Assembly (NCBI GenBank): GCA_963682025.1
Contig: OY821517.1
Location: 339,819,644 to 339,883,643 of the forward strand
DNA: 64,000 nucleotides
DNA from: Cordilura impudica
Lineage: Eukaryota > Arthropoda > Insecta > Diptera > Scathophagidae
Reading direction: 5' to 3'
Below, in pieces: positions 22,175 to 32,499 of this stretch (its first letter is position 1; every line of letters starts with the position of its first letter). Both the position numbers and the translations under genes were made by a program. The notes beneath the pieces were generated by a model. It was not told where the DNA came from. It saw only the letters and a program-made list of their open reading frames with translations, and did not search any database.

Positions 22175-22643
22175 AATGATCACTGTAGCTGCACCATTGA
22201 AGGGGTGATCGTGACAAGAACAACATAGAAAATTATATTTTTTCAAGACTTTTTTTAGTTCTTCATTCAAATCTCGGGCCCTAATCGACCGATTTAGACG
22301 ATTTTAAATAGCACACTTTTCAGGATGCTATTGAATCATTTTTTATGCCAAAGAGCACCCTAGCTACCCGATTGATGCCGTCATCGTGATTTTCACAGAC
22401 GGACAGACGGACAGACGCACAGACGGACATCGCTATATCAACTCCGGTTGTTATAGTGATCACAAATATATATATTTTATGGGGTCCAAAATTTTTTTTC
22501 TAATTATTACAACGGGAATAACAAACTTATATATACCCTCTGCACACTGGAGTGGAGGGTATAAAAATTTAATACCGGATACTGGCTCAGAATCAGCAGA
22601 TGACTCGATGACGTTGATGATGACGATATTGAGGACACGTTCA

Positions 22644-22881
22644 TTGCGATAAATACTAAAAAAATACTGTCTGCGTGAAACTGCTGGGAAAAATTTTACA
22701 TTTTTAATTTTTCTAAAACCGGCCATAATGTGCCAAAACTTTTCGTGGAGAAGCGATGTTTTTACTGGAAGATTATGCACTTTTAGAAGAATATTTATTG
22801 AATAAAAAGTGTTCAGAATTATTCAGAATGAAAAAATTTTCTCCTCAGTTTCACGGTTTTTTTTTAGTATTTATCGCAACG
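22644..22881. mobile_element. MITE/foldback with ~40-bp inverted ends
   Basis: TTGCGATAAATACTAAAAAA then TGAAACTG at the left is mirrored at the right by CAGTTTCACGG then TTTTTTAGTATTTATCGCAA. The interior is non-coding. It lies within the right arm of the hAT shell. Confidence 0.7.
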
Positions 22882-23275
22882 TAGATTCTCAGCTGAAAAT
22901 TTTTGAAAAAACCTATTCTTGCGCTCCGTAGGGTCACATTTGTGCTAAAAATATTTTTTTTTTTTCGTAAAAACCAATTTTTGGAGAATAATTACTGAAA
23001 AAAACAAGCCGAAATCAAGACGATCATTTAAAATCACTTGTATGGGAACTAGAGGAAAATTAACGTACAAAAAAGCTCCTTCTTAATGTACAAAAAACAA
23101 ATTACTTCCGTAGGGCCACTAATTAATTATAAAAAATAAAATAGTTAAATAAAAATGATATGAATGTTAACTTACGCAAATACCGGTATTAAGTGGTCAT
23201 TAATACCGGTATATTTGAAAAAATGTCGGCATTACCGGGATCTCGGTTTCCGGTATTGCAAGCCCTATAACTGAG

Positions 23276-23815
23276 CAGCCCATTTGAGGTCACTAACAAA
23301 AAAGCCAGTTTGTCGAATATTCCTAAATTTAGAATATTCTAAATCGACCTAGTTTTTTATAAGAAAGAGACTATTAGCTGTCGAAAACCAGTTCAGCCAG
23401 TACATTTAAATTTAGTAGTCAAAAAAATTAAAGTGAATTGAATAAAAAAAATTTGGTTTTCAAGAATTCGAAAATTCTAAGTATTCTAAAAATTTCTAGA
23501 CTAAGATTATATAAGCAAAGTTTCGGCTGAGCTTTTGGATTATGCGAAATTAAAAAGTAATGACAACGCTACCCAAATGAATGATTTTTTTTTTTATAAA
23601 AACCATATAAACTTAATGTGAGTGGGTAAATTGATAAAATCAACCAAATGATAAGTTTTGATAATATCGTAAATTTTTTATAAATCGTTTAATCGAATAA
23701 AAATTGTGGGTAAGCGAATCAAAAAATTGGGCAACCAAATTAAGAACACCATTTGTTGAAAATTTTAATACATATCAAACTTTTTTTGCATTTTATTTTC
23801 AAAAAAAAAAAAAAA
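23276..23815. repeat. Satellite-like family D, block 4
   Basis: About two D units with AAAGCCAGTTTGTCGAATAT, AAAATTGTGGGTAAGCGAAT and ACTCTACCCAAATGA-like blocks between the hAT element and the second LINE fragment. Confidence 0.75.
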
Positions 23816-23819
23816 TAAT

Positions 23820-24215
23820 TTACAATGTTTTAGAGCCTTAGCGCCTTAAAGGCACTATTGAGGCGAGTTGGCAAAACTTAGTACCAATAATTTAAATTTA
23901 CAAGTATAATTAACAACAAAAAAAAAAAAAAAAACAAAAGAAAATTTATAAATTATAATATAATAATAATATATGTAAGTTAAGATCATTTTACATTAAA
24001 AGTTCAGTTACGTTTTGCAAGATAAATTCTTTTAATAATTTTTTATATATTGAAATTCTATTTTCCGTTTTATATTTTATATACTCGCGACTATCCAAAA
24101 ACTGTACACGTTGTTTGGTTGTTTCCAACCTACACCAAGCTACAGTTAAATATCCATTACTTCTTGTATGGATTGCATATTGATTTCTTCGAAATCTTTT
24201 TTCAACTTTGACCTA
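23820..24215 (-). pseudogene. 3' fragment of a non-LTR retrotransposon
   Basis: The minus-strand frame ending near 23995 reads RRNQYAIHTRSNGYLTVAWC and LLKEFILQNVTELL, consistent with the C-terminus of a LINE ORF2. The tail (23820-23990) contains ATTGAGGCGAGTTGGCAAAA, the same 3' motif as the element at 14862-16683, so both are probably one family. It is 5'-truncated to a few hundred bases. Confidence 0.6.
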
Positions 24216-24477
24216 GAATTCTTTGAAAAGCACTCAATTAATTTTATTGAAATTAAAACTGACTCAAACTCAACTAAAAATCCATACATTACAAAAAATA
24301 CTAAAATATTTTGATCGGTTCAAAAGCTACAGAATTTTGGCCAGTGAAAAACGATTTTCAGCCACTGTGCCACGCACCATTGAAACAAAATCACAATTAG
24401 CATATTAATTACAGTATTAATTGCAATATATCTGAAAATTTAAGTCAAATCTAACAAAATCTTTAATTAACTTTAAA

Positions 24478-24680
24478 ATAAAATGACCTTAAAAACCGAA
24501 ACTTCGGAAATCCTAATAAAATGTATTTATCACGTTTTTTTATAAAATTTCATTCAAAATCTTTCATATTGTTGTTGTATTAAACGTATGACTAATATTT
24601 ATTATTTATTACTCATACGTTTGTGGGCATATTATTAACTCTCAATACGAAATGAAAATTAATCATACGCCTTGACTACA
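24478..24680. repeat. Direct repeat, right copy (partner 18143-18331)
   Basis: Matches 18143-18331 in the same orientation. The right edge runs into the outer HINE-A5. Confidence 0.65.
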
Positions 24681-25325
24681 TTATGTGTCAGGGTATAATG
24701 ACTTTGTGCTGAAGTGTGCAACTACCAAAAATATTTGATCAAGACCATCGACTCACCGATCAACTCAGAATCTTCTTCTGCATCGATTTAGCGATGTCCG
24801 TCTGTCCGTTTTTGAGTTCACGTAAAACTTGTAATCAAACTACAACTCGCAAATATGAATCTGTTTTGATGAAATATGGTGTATAAGCTTTTATCAAACA
24901 TAGGACCAACAATACTGAAATTGGTAAAAATCAGTGGATCTTTAGACCTACATGTATGGAAAAAAGTATATGGTACAAAGTAATAATGGTACTGTAGTAA
25001 ATAGTAAGAATCCATATCCAATTGAAAACTAATTTTTTACAACGCTTCATTTATCCTCTATTAAAAAACATTAACTACTCTCATATTTATCTCACAGATT
25101 AACCGTTATTTAAATTTATTATATTTTATGCATCGTCTTCGTATGAGATAAGTATATGGTACATAAGAAGAAAGTGATTGATTTTTTTAATTTAATGATA
25201 ACAAAAGTGAATTTTTATATAAAAAAGGCAATACACTGTAAGTATAATTCTTAATTATAACATTTATTAATGTTTCTTAGATTGTTTGTTTGTTTTTTAT
25301 TAAATAAAACTAATGACATATCAAA

Positions 25326-25351
25326 ATGCTCAGAGGAAGCCATTTGTCTCT
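25326..25351 (+). pseudogene. Tc1 transposase, first codons before the insertion
   Basis: ATG at 25326 reads MLRGSHLSL up to the target site TCTCT (25347-25351), where the LTR element entered. The reading frame resumes at 30348 (VERTKIDLYRETGR). This supports both the start codon and the exact insertion point. Confidence 0.8.
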
Positions 25352-25409
25352 TGTGATGTTACTTATTTTTTTTTTATAATAATAAAATAATAATATATAA
25401 TTAATAATG
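25352..25409 (-). repeat. 3' LTR of the Mag-like element (shortened)
   Basis: Begins TGTGATGTTACTTATT like the other LTR (TGTGATGTTATTTATT) and shows the ATAATAATAAAATAATA-like end, but the middle is missing. About 58 bp against 152 bp; the inner edge is approximate. Confidence 0.6.
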
Positions 25410-25438
25410 AGTTTGAAGTGTCTTAAATACATTGTAAG

Positions 25439-26858
25439 TTATTTATTAACAATAAAATGAATTGGTTTATAAAAGTTAGTCTGAATTCTTTGCCGATTAC
25501 TTTTCCGTGGAATGACAGTATTATTTGTTTTATTTTTAATATTATTATTATTATTATTAATTGTATTTTCCGAAACTTTATTTGTTTTTCTAATTTTAAT
25601 ATGAAATGAATTTCTTCTATAAATTTTTTCATAAATCAAACTTTTTATGATATAAGATCTAGGTGTATTATGCAAAGTAATTATAAGTCCAGGAATCCAT
25701 TGATGTAAAGGTTTAATTTTAAAATATATATTATCTCCAACATTAAATTCCTTTTTCCTTCTTGTGTTTTGATTATAAAATTTTTCAAAATTCTTGATTT
25801 TTTCTTTCATTTCCTCTCTTATAAATTCATTATTAATATATTTAGAGTTAGGTTGTAACAATTTTTCAGTAATTGGAATTGTTGTCCTAAGACGCCTAAA
25901 CAAAAGAAGTTGTGACGGTGAATAAGTTAAATCATTAACTGGTGTATTACGGTATTCTAGAATTGCATTTAAAACTTCTTCTTTTGTTTCTGATTTCTTT
26001 CAAATTTGTTTAGCAATACCAATAGTCCTCTCAGCTAAACCATTACTTCTAGGATAATTTGGACTACTAGTAATAATTTTAAAATTCCATTTTTTAGAAA
26101 ATTATAAACACTCAAAAGCTGCAAAAGGCATGTTGTCAGCCACAACAACCTTTGGTATCCCAAATCTTGAAAACACTTCTATCCACCCTTCAATGACATC
26201 CGATGAAGTTTTGAACTTTAAATAAATTAACTCAAACCATTTACTATAATAATCTACAATAATCAAAAATATTTTTTTTTCCAGAATATTCTAAAATATC
26301 ACATCCAACTTTTTCGAAACGCAGATTTGGAATACTATGTGAGCTTATCGGTTATATTTGATAGTCTAATCTCTTGACATTTTCTACATTTCAGTATTAA
26401 ATTCTCAATATCATCATTCATGTTCATGTCCAATAGAATAATTGTGACGCTCTTTTCCTTGTTTTAGATATACCCATATGACTTTCATGTAACTTTTCTA
26501 ATACACGGATCTGTAAATTTCTCGGTATCATTATACGATCATTATAAAAGACTAAGTCCCCTTCAATTGTTATATCATTTCTTTTACTATAATATCCTCT
26601 TATAAAATCCGGAGTTTTATTTTTCTCGGGCCATCCTTCAAGAGAATACTTTGTTAATAAACATAATAAATCATCATCCTTAGTAGCTTTTTTTATTTTC
26701 TCTAGACTATCATCTGTAACTTCAACAATATGTACCATTTCTGTTACTCCTTTTTCATGTTCCAAATCCCCGTTATAAATAAAATTTCTCGAAAAATAAT
26801 CTGCAATCACTATGCTTTTCCCAGGTCTGTATAGAACTTCTACATTGTAGGGATACAT
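25439..26858 (-). pseudogene. Integrase of the Mag-like LTR element
   Basis: 26858-26424 resumes the pol protein after HINE-A4 with YPYNVEVLYRPGKSIVIADY (end of the RNase H region). The zinc-binding HHCC part follows: LHESHMGISKTRKRASQLFY with its two His, then, past a stop, an LKCRKC relic with the two Cys. The region 26420-25910 carries the DDE core in broken frames (VGCDILEYSGKK, IVDYYSKW, NYPRSNGLAERTI). The open piece 25903-25439 is the C-terminal domain (FRRLRTTIPITEKLLQPNSK, KEFNVGDNIYFK) and an Asn run. It would insert the cDNA into the genome; it is inactivated by stops. Confidence 0.85.
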
Positions 26859-26862
26859 TTTT

Positions 26863-27597
26863 ATACCCTATACCACTATGTGGTTTGGGTATAATGACTT
26901 TGTGGTGCTGTTTGTAACAACCAAAAATATTTGACCTAGACCCATCTTTAATTACACCGATCGAATCAGAATCACTTTCTGAGTCGATTTAACAATGTCC
27001 GTCCGTCCGTCCGTCCGTCCGTCTGTGTGTCCATGTAAACCTTGTAATCAAACTGCAGGTCGCAAATATGAATATATTTTGATGAAATTTGGTAGGTAAG
27101 CTTTTATCGGCCATGGGATGAACGCTATTGAAATTGGTGAGAATCGGTCCATGTTCAGACGTAGCCCCCATACAAATTACCCCTATGAAATCGACATAAA
27201 TTGCCATAAGATCCAAATTGTCATATAGATCTTACTCAAATTGGGTTTATATGCATTCAATTCATCCATTAATGAGTAGTCAAAAAATGATCCCTTTGGC
27301 CCCATATAGAGCTGCTTCCCGATCTTTACTTAAATCTATTAAAAAACAAAAATATTGCACTGATTCTTCTCAAATTTTGTTTGTATATATTTTTGCAAAA
27401 TACAAGAGACTTTACCGAACATGATCAGGATCGGTCCATTTTTGGACCTAGTCCCCATATAGATATATCATCCGATATGAACTTTTTCATATCTGCAGCC
27501 AAAAAAAATAATAAAAATCCCACTCAAATTTGATTTTTGCTTATTTTCTATGTCCAGTTAGTTGGGCCTAAGAGATAGAGTTTCTAAACGCATGGTA
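26863..27597 (+). mobile_element. HINE-A4 inside the retrotransposon's RNase H
   Basis: Starts ATACCCTATACCACTATG with GTCCGTCCGTCC repeats (26998-27021) and ends at AAACGCATGGTA, so it lacks the terminal hairpin and TTACTTGTT. The pol frame stops at SSRLQRLK on one side and resumes at MYPYNVEVLY on the other, which proves the insertion. It is the innermost and thus youngest layer of the nest. Confidence 0.92.
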
Positions 27598-29213
27598 ATT
27601 TTAATCTCTGTAATCTAGAAGATCCAATTTTGTTAACATCTTTTTTAAAAATAGTTTCCAGTGGCTTATGATCCGAAATAACCGTTATCTTTTTCCCATA
27701 AATAAATTGATGAAATTTTTTACAGGAAAACACAATTGCCAAAAATTCTTTTTCAATTTGGGCATATTGCTTCTCTGCAGTTGACAAAGACCGTGAAGCA
27801 AAAGAAATAATTGTATCATTTTGAAATAAACAATACCCTAATCCATCTTCTGAAGCATCAGTTTGAATAACTATATCCTCTTTTTCATTAAATTGCGTGA
27901 TAATAATATGATTGGAAACAACATTCTTAATTTTCTTGAAACATTCTTCATGAAAGGGTAGTATTATATAATCATTACCTTTTTTAAGTAGTTCTCTCAG
28001 TGGAGATGTTAAATCTGCTATGAACTTTCTTAGATAATTTACTAGAGCTAAAAAAGATTGAAGTGCAGTTCTGTCCTTTGGAAAATTTAATACCAATATT
28101 GATTCTATACGTTTTCCATCTGGTTTTATACCTTTGTTTGAAATTATGTGTCCTAAAAAACTTACCTCATTAACTCGAAATTGAATTTTATTTTTATTTA
28201 GTTTTATATTTTGTTCTCTTGCTCTCTTTAAGAATATATTTTAATTTTTATCATGTTCCTCTATTGTTTCCCCACCAACTATTATATCATCAATATAAAT
28301 ATTTAGTCCAGGGCAAATCACCAAAAGTTTCATAGTTATATCTTTGAAATACCTCAGATGCCGTAACTAAACCAAATGGTAATCTTTTAAATTTATAACA
28401 ACCAAAAGGAGTACTAAACGTACCTAAATTACTGGATTTCTATGTTAGAAGAACATGCCAGAAACCATCCTTTAGATCAAATACTGAAAAATATTTGTAA
28501 TTGACCAAATTTGTACTTATTTTCTCAAACGTTGGTATTATATAATGATTAGGAATTACATATTTATTAAGTTCTCTTGAATCTAAACAAAAACGTAAGC
28601 TACCATCTTTCTTTTCTCGAATAACTATACTATTAACCCATGCTTGTTGCTTATTAGTTTTCTTTATTATATTCATATAAACTAATTCATCTAATTTAGC
28701 TTTTAATTTATCTTTTATTTTCATTGGCACTCTTCGTGGTGTATGAGCTACTGGAATTGCGTTAGTATTTAGTTCAATATTATATGGCTTATGAAATTGA
28801 CCTATTCCTTCAAACACATCTTTATATTTCATACACAACATTCCTAGTCAATCAAGAGATTTCTCCACATTTAAAACTCTTTTAATTAATCCAAATTTAA
28901 CACAAGTATCTCTACTTAATATTGGTTTATAACCATAATCAACAATTAAAAATATCTCTTTATAAATATTATTTTTCGAAACACAAGAAAGTGTTATTTC
29001 GCCCAGAGGACTTATTTTATGACCACTATATGTCTGTAAAATAGTATTAGTAGGTTTTAATATTGGGTTCTTTAGCATAGCATTCAATGTAGAAATTGGA
29101 ATTATATTTGAATCTGAACCAGTATCTAATTTAAATTTTATATTATGATTTTCTACCATTATATCATGATACCAAACATCTTTTATATTGTATGAATTAA
29201 TACTGTCAGTCAA
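27598..29213 (-). pseudogene. Protease, reverse transcriptase and RNase H (pol)
   Basis: 29213-28848: aspartic protease with active site FKLDTGSDSN and a flap-like ILQTYSGHKISPLG. After one in-frame TGA the RT begins (28841): QQAWVNSIVIREKKDGSLRF, then motif A FSVFDLKDGFWHV. After a TAG, GCYKFKRLPFGLVTASEVFQ follows in the same frame. A frameshift then leads to NIYIDDIIVGGETIEEH, the YIDD active site (about 28285). 28096-27598: RT connection and RNase H with QTDASEDGLGYCLFQ, FASRSLSTAEKQYAQIEKE and VISDHKPLETIF. The reaction in a live element is copying RNA to cDNA in virus-like particles. Confidence 0.9.
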
Positions 29214-29222
29214 CGCAAAATC

Positions 29223-30047
29223 TCAATTAAAATCAGAACTATCAGAATAATATTTGCTTAAAGTATTAACATGAACATTTGATTTGCACGCAATTGAAAA
29301 ATGATTTAATTTTTTACATTTGTAACAAGTCTTACCAAATGCTGGACAATTATTAATATTATGCTCTTTGTTACATCTTAAACATTTTTCAACTGAATAT
29401 TTCGACTTTTGTTTTTTAAAATTTCTAAGTCTGTTGTTTTTATATTTATTAATATAATCTAATTGTTCCATCTCACCACATTTTTCATATTCTTGAACTA
29501 CATCTACATTTTTCTTTGTTTCTTGCACTTCTCGTACTTGCTGTAATTGCTTTTCATGTATTTTGCATTCCAAGATTGTTCTCTCAATTTCAGTATTATC
29601 CATTTTCAGCAACTTTTCTTGAAGTTTGAAGTCAGTTACACCCAACACAATTCTGTCTCTTACCATTTCGGCTACATCTGTAAAATCACAGCTACTCGAT
29701 AATTCTTTTAAATCTCTCACAAAATCATCAACTGGTTCATTTTCTTTTTGAATTCAAGAATAAAACATAAATCTTTCATACAAAATATTTTTTTTAGGCG
29801 TAAAATAATCAGAAAGGGCTTTTATAACTTTGATATAGTTATTGCTATCTTCAGCTGGGATGTACAATGTTCGGATTATTTCCTTTCCTTCAAATCCTAT
29901 TTGATTTCGCAATAAAGCTAGTTTAATAGCATCACTTAATTTAACATTTTTGGCTACTAAATAATCTTCGAAATCTCTCAAAAAGGTTTCCCAATTCTTG
30001 GCCTTATTTCCAGAAACTTTTAAATCCGGAATTGCTTTCGGATCCAT
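29223..30047 (-). pseudogene. Gag of the Mag-like LTR element
   Basis: 30047-29754: MDPKAIPDLKVSGNKAKNWE start and a capsid-like helical part (FLRDFEDYLVAKNV). A frameshift separates it from 29720-29223 (DRIVLGVTDFKLQEKLL), which ends in two zinc knuckles: CLRCNKEHNINNC and CYKCKKLNHFSIAC. An in-frame TGA at about 29224-29226 separates gag from the protease frame. Gag would package the RNA. Confidence 0.88.
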
Positions 30048-30146
30048 TTTGATATATATATATATATTTTTTTTTTTTTAAATATTATTTTTATATTTTT
30101 TATTTATATTTTTATATTTATTATTTATATTTTTCAGCTTCAGAAT

Positions 30147-30178
<32 letters not shown>

Positions 30179-30180
<2 letters not shown>

Positions 30181-30190
30181 GACTGCGCCA
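30179..30190 (-). promoter_or_regulatory. Primer-binding site (tRNA-Ser type)
   Basis: Directly next to the LTR the minus strand reads TGGCGCAGTCGG. This complements a tRNA 3' end CCGACTGCGCCA, which fits insect tRNA-Ser with acceptor GCAGTCG. The assignment rests on recall of tRNA sequence. Confidence 0.7.
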
Positions 30191-30342
30191 TGTGATGTTA
30201 TTTATTCTGTTAATCAAATACCTATTAATTTTATTATATCAAATGGAAATATATATATAGAAATCATCAATAACAAAATTACAAAAGGTTTCTTAGTTAT
30301 TATAACAAGTAGAATATTATAAGGTATAATAATAATACAACA
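30191..30342 (-). repeat. 5' LTR of the Mag-like element
   Basis: 152 bp, TGTGATGTTA to AATACAACA, flanked outside by the TCTCT duplication and inside by the primer site. Confidence 0.8.
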
Positions 30343-30347
30343 TCTCT

Positions 30348-31239
30348 TGTGGAGCGTACAAAAATAGATTTATATCGCGAAACTGGGCGCACAATAAGAG
30401 ATATTGCCCTTACGCTTAATAGATCAAAAACAACAATTCAAAACTATGTCAAAAATCCAACAGCATACGGCACTATAAAAAGATCTGGAAGTAATCCAAA
30501 ACTAAGCGATCGCGATAAAAGATGAATTAAACGCCTGGCAGTCAAAAACAATTTCAGTTGTGGTCAAATAAAAGCAAAGCTAAGTTTAAATATTACTTCC
30601 CGACGAATAAACAAAATTTTAAATAATGATTTACACATTACCAAACAAAAAAATTTTGCCAAAAATCCAAGCCTACACCAAAACACAAGGGAGCAAGATT
30701 GGCATTTGCAGAAAAATATAAATTCTGAGAAGAAGAATGGAAAAATGTGCTCTTCAGTGATGAAAAAAACTTTAACCTTGACGGTCCTGATAGTTATCAA
30801 GGTTATTGGAGAGCTAGAGGTCAACCACAGCAAATACGGGTAGCCCGCAATTTTAAAGGAGGATCCCTTATGACTTGGGTAACGTTTGGTTACAAAGAAC
30901 GTTCTCCGATTTGCTTTATATCTCATAAAATGAATGCAGAGAACTATGTAGAATTGCTAGACAATGTCCTTATACACTTTGTTGAAGAAAATTATGGAAA
31001 TAATTTTACTTTCCAGCAGAACAACGCTCCTATACACACGGCAAGAAAAACAAAACGTTTTTCGAAGAAAAAAATATCAACGCTGTGGATTGGCCCCCTT
31101 AAGCCCTGACCTAAATCCAGCGGAAAATCTTTGGGGAATACTTATCCAAGCAGTTTATAAAAATGGCCGTTGTTATAATTCATTAAACGAGTTAAAATCA
31201 GCTATAATGGTAGAATGGTCTAAAATTCCGCAAAATTAA
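30348..31239 (+). pseudogene. Tc1-like transposase, main part
   Basis: Continues the frame begun at 25326: VERTKIDLYRETGRTIRDIA and LNRSKTTIQNYVKNP (first helix-turn-helix), ITSRRINKILNN (second). There is an in-frame TGA at about 30522 and a frameshift near 30660. The catalytic part 30747-31109 has VLFSDEKNFNLDGPDSYQGY with the first Asp; FTFQQNNAPIHTARK has Asn where the second catalytic Asp is expected. After another frameshift LSPDLNPAENLWGILIQAVY carries the third acid region. Breaks plus the Asp-to-Asn change make it inactive. The DGPD wording resembles Tc3-like members. Confidence 0.9.
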
Positions 31240-32265
31240 CTTCATAATCTCGTCGACTCAATGCCTCTCCGTTTAAAAGAAGTTACCGCTAACGGAGGAG
31301 GTCATACATATTATTAGAAATAAAAAGCGTCACTTCATTTGTATGAATTTAGTTAATTTTTTATTATTTTCTCTTTTATTTTAGTCTGTACCATATATAT
31401 ATTTCACACTGAAGTTTCATATTTTTTTTTATTATTAAATAAAGAAAAATAATTAATACTTAAAATTTATCGGGAATTTTTTTTACTATGTCTACAAAAA
31501 CTATAAGTTTAACATAATTCAATTAGTCACCTGTACCATATACTTTTTTTCTTACCTTTAGTTCCCATACAACTGATCCCTATGATATCGTCTTTAATTG
31601 CCAAATTTAAGACCCAAATTATCAGAAGGATATTGGTCAAGATTGTTTTTTTTTGTGTTTATTACACCCATTAATCAGTAGTCCAAAAATAAACCCTATA
31701 GGAGATTTCTTAGACATAGCCCCTGTATAAATCGGTTCCCGATATTTACTTAAATCAATCAAAAAACAAAAATATTGCACAGATTTTTCTCAACTTTGTT
31801 TTGTATATATTTTTGCAAAAATTTTACAAAGACTTTACAAGATATGGTCAGGATCGGTCCACACCCTATGTAAATATTGCATCCGATATGAGCTTTTTCA
31901 CATCGGAAGGCAAAAAATTAATAACAATGATAGTCAAATTTCGTTTATGCTTATTTTCTTTATCCTATTAGTTGGACCTAAGACCCTTTCTCTAAAGTCA
32001 TGGTATACAGTATCGCATAGTTCGTCCAGACCGACTATAATTTTCTTACTTGCTTATTTATAACTCTGCAGCCCGTACCTGCTTACTTAGCAAATTTAGC
32101 ATAAGAACGTAGAAGACCATTATCATAAAGAAAAATATATATGTATTTTTCGAATGTTTTATACTTTAAAATATAGTTTCAAATTTAAAGAATCATCTTG
32201 TTATGAGCTTTGACAGATCAAGAAATTATATGTCATATCAAATGGTAAGTATCGGTCAAATCGTA

Positions 32266-32480
32266 AATCTATAATATTAATAGGCTAGGCGATTTCTTGT
32301 GACTGATGTTTTGTTCTACCGTTTTTTCCCGATTTTGATCAAACGTATATTATTTGAAAGGTATTTATTTTTAGCCGATTTGCAGATTTACAGTGCTATC
32401 TGCGTGTTTGTTAAATTTGTTAATGTGTTTGTAATAAAAATGAGTTTGTTTTTTTTTTTGTGAATTGGCTATAATTGATT
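32266..32480 (+). repeat. Dispersed repeat family C, copy C3
   Basis: TATAATATTAATAGGCTAGG through GATTTCTTGTGACTGATG to AATTGGCTATAATTGATT, matching C1, C2 and C4. Confidence 0.75.
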
Positions 32481-32499
32481 TATTTAATGAAAAAATAAA

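Larger units (their letters stand above)
18614..22564 (-). mobile_element. HINE-B1 (INE-1-like), contains A3
   Basis: Minus orientation: starts TATACCCTCCACTCCAGTG at 22564 and ends with hairpin ATTCGGCacagCCGAAT followed by CTCTTACTTGTT at 18614. The GACA/GACG tetranucleotide array is at 22399-22430. It shares long blocks with B2 (50604-55417), e.g. TTTTTGGTCATCGTGGTTG, CATGCGTTTCCGGTTATATG and GTGGCGCCATCTACTG. Relative to B2 it holds extra insertions (569 bp at 19386-19954, and HINE-A3). It is non-coding. Confidence 0.88.
18371..23267. mobile_element. hAT-like element carrying nested HINE-B1 and A3
   Basis: The ends TAGGGCTTGCAATACCGG and CCGGTATTGCAAGCCCTA are exact inverses. They are flanked by 8-bp duplications, TAACTCAG (18363-18370) and TAACTGAG (23268-23275), with one mismatch. 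Internal ACCGGTATT/AATACCGGT repeats occur near both ends. The 8-bp duplication and TIR fit the hAT superfamily. Of its 4.9 kb, about 3.95 kb is nested HINE-B1. The remaining non-nested sequence shows no intact transposase; 22566-22640 contains an acidic frame (SESADD) that may be coding debris. Confidence 0.85.
25352..30342 (-). mobile_element. Mag/Gypsy-like LTR retrotransposon
   Basis: Starts TG (TGTGATGTTACTTATT) and ends CA (AATACAACA), with a perfect 5-bp duplication TCTCT at 25347-25351 and 30343-30347. Order on the minus strand: LTR, tRNA-type primer site, gag with zinc knuckles, aspartic protease, RT, RNase H, integrase, LTR. That domain order is the Gypsy/Ty3 order, and the very short LTR fits the Mag-type clade. 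The element contains HINE-A4 inside its RNase H. Stops and at least two frameshifts make it inactive. Confidence 0.92.
24957..31552 (+). mobile_element. Tc1-like element with IR/DR ends, split by LTR element
   Basis: TA at both edges (24955-24956, 31553-31554). Both ends carry two copies of the motif GTATATGGTACA in mirrored orientation: 24966-24977 and 25152-25163 on the left, about 31386-31398 and 31531-31545 on the right. That is the inverted-repeat/direct-repeat plan known from several Tc1 groups. Removing the 4991-bp LTR element and its 5-bp duplication leaves about 1.6 kb, the normal size of such elements. Confidence 0.88.
24672..32056 (+). mobile_element. HINE-A5, split by a Tc1 element
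   Basis: The left part (24672-24954) has the family-A start GGGTATAATGACTTTGTGCT and a short GTCCGTCTGTCCG tract. The right part (31555-32056) continues the same element from TTCCCATACAACTGATCCC through AATATTGCACAGATTTTTCT to hairpin AGTTCGTCCAGACCGACTAT and TTTTCTTACTTG. The two halves join in order against A3, so everything between 24957 and 31552 is inserted. Confidence 0.85.

Noticed and set aside
24818..25021. 67-codon frame ending in SLITSFT
   Set aside because: HINE-A5 sequence running into the Tc1 end; the same wording recurs in every A copy.
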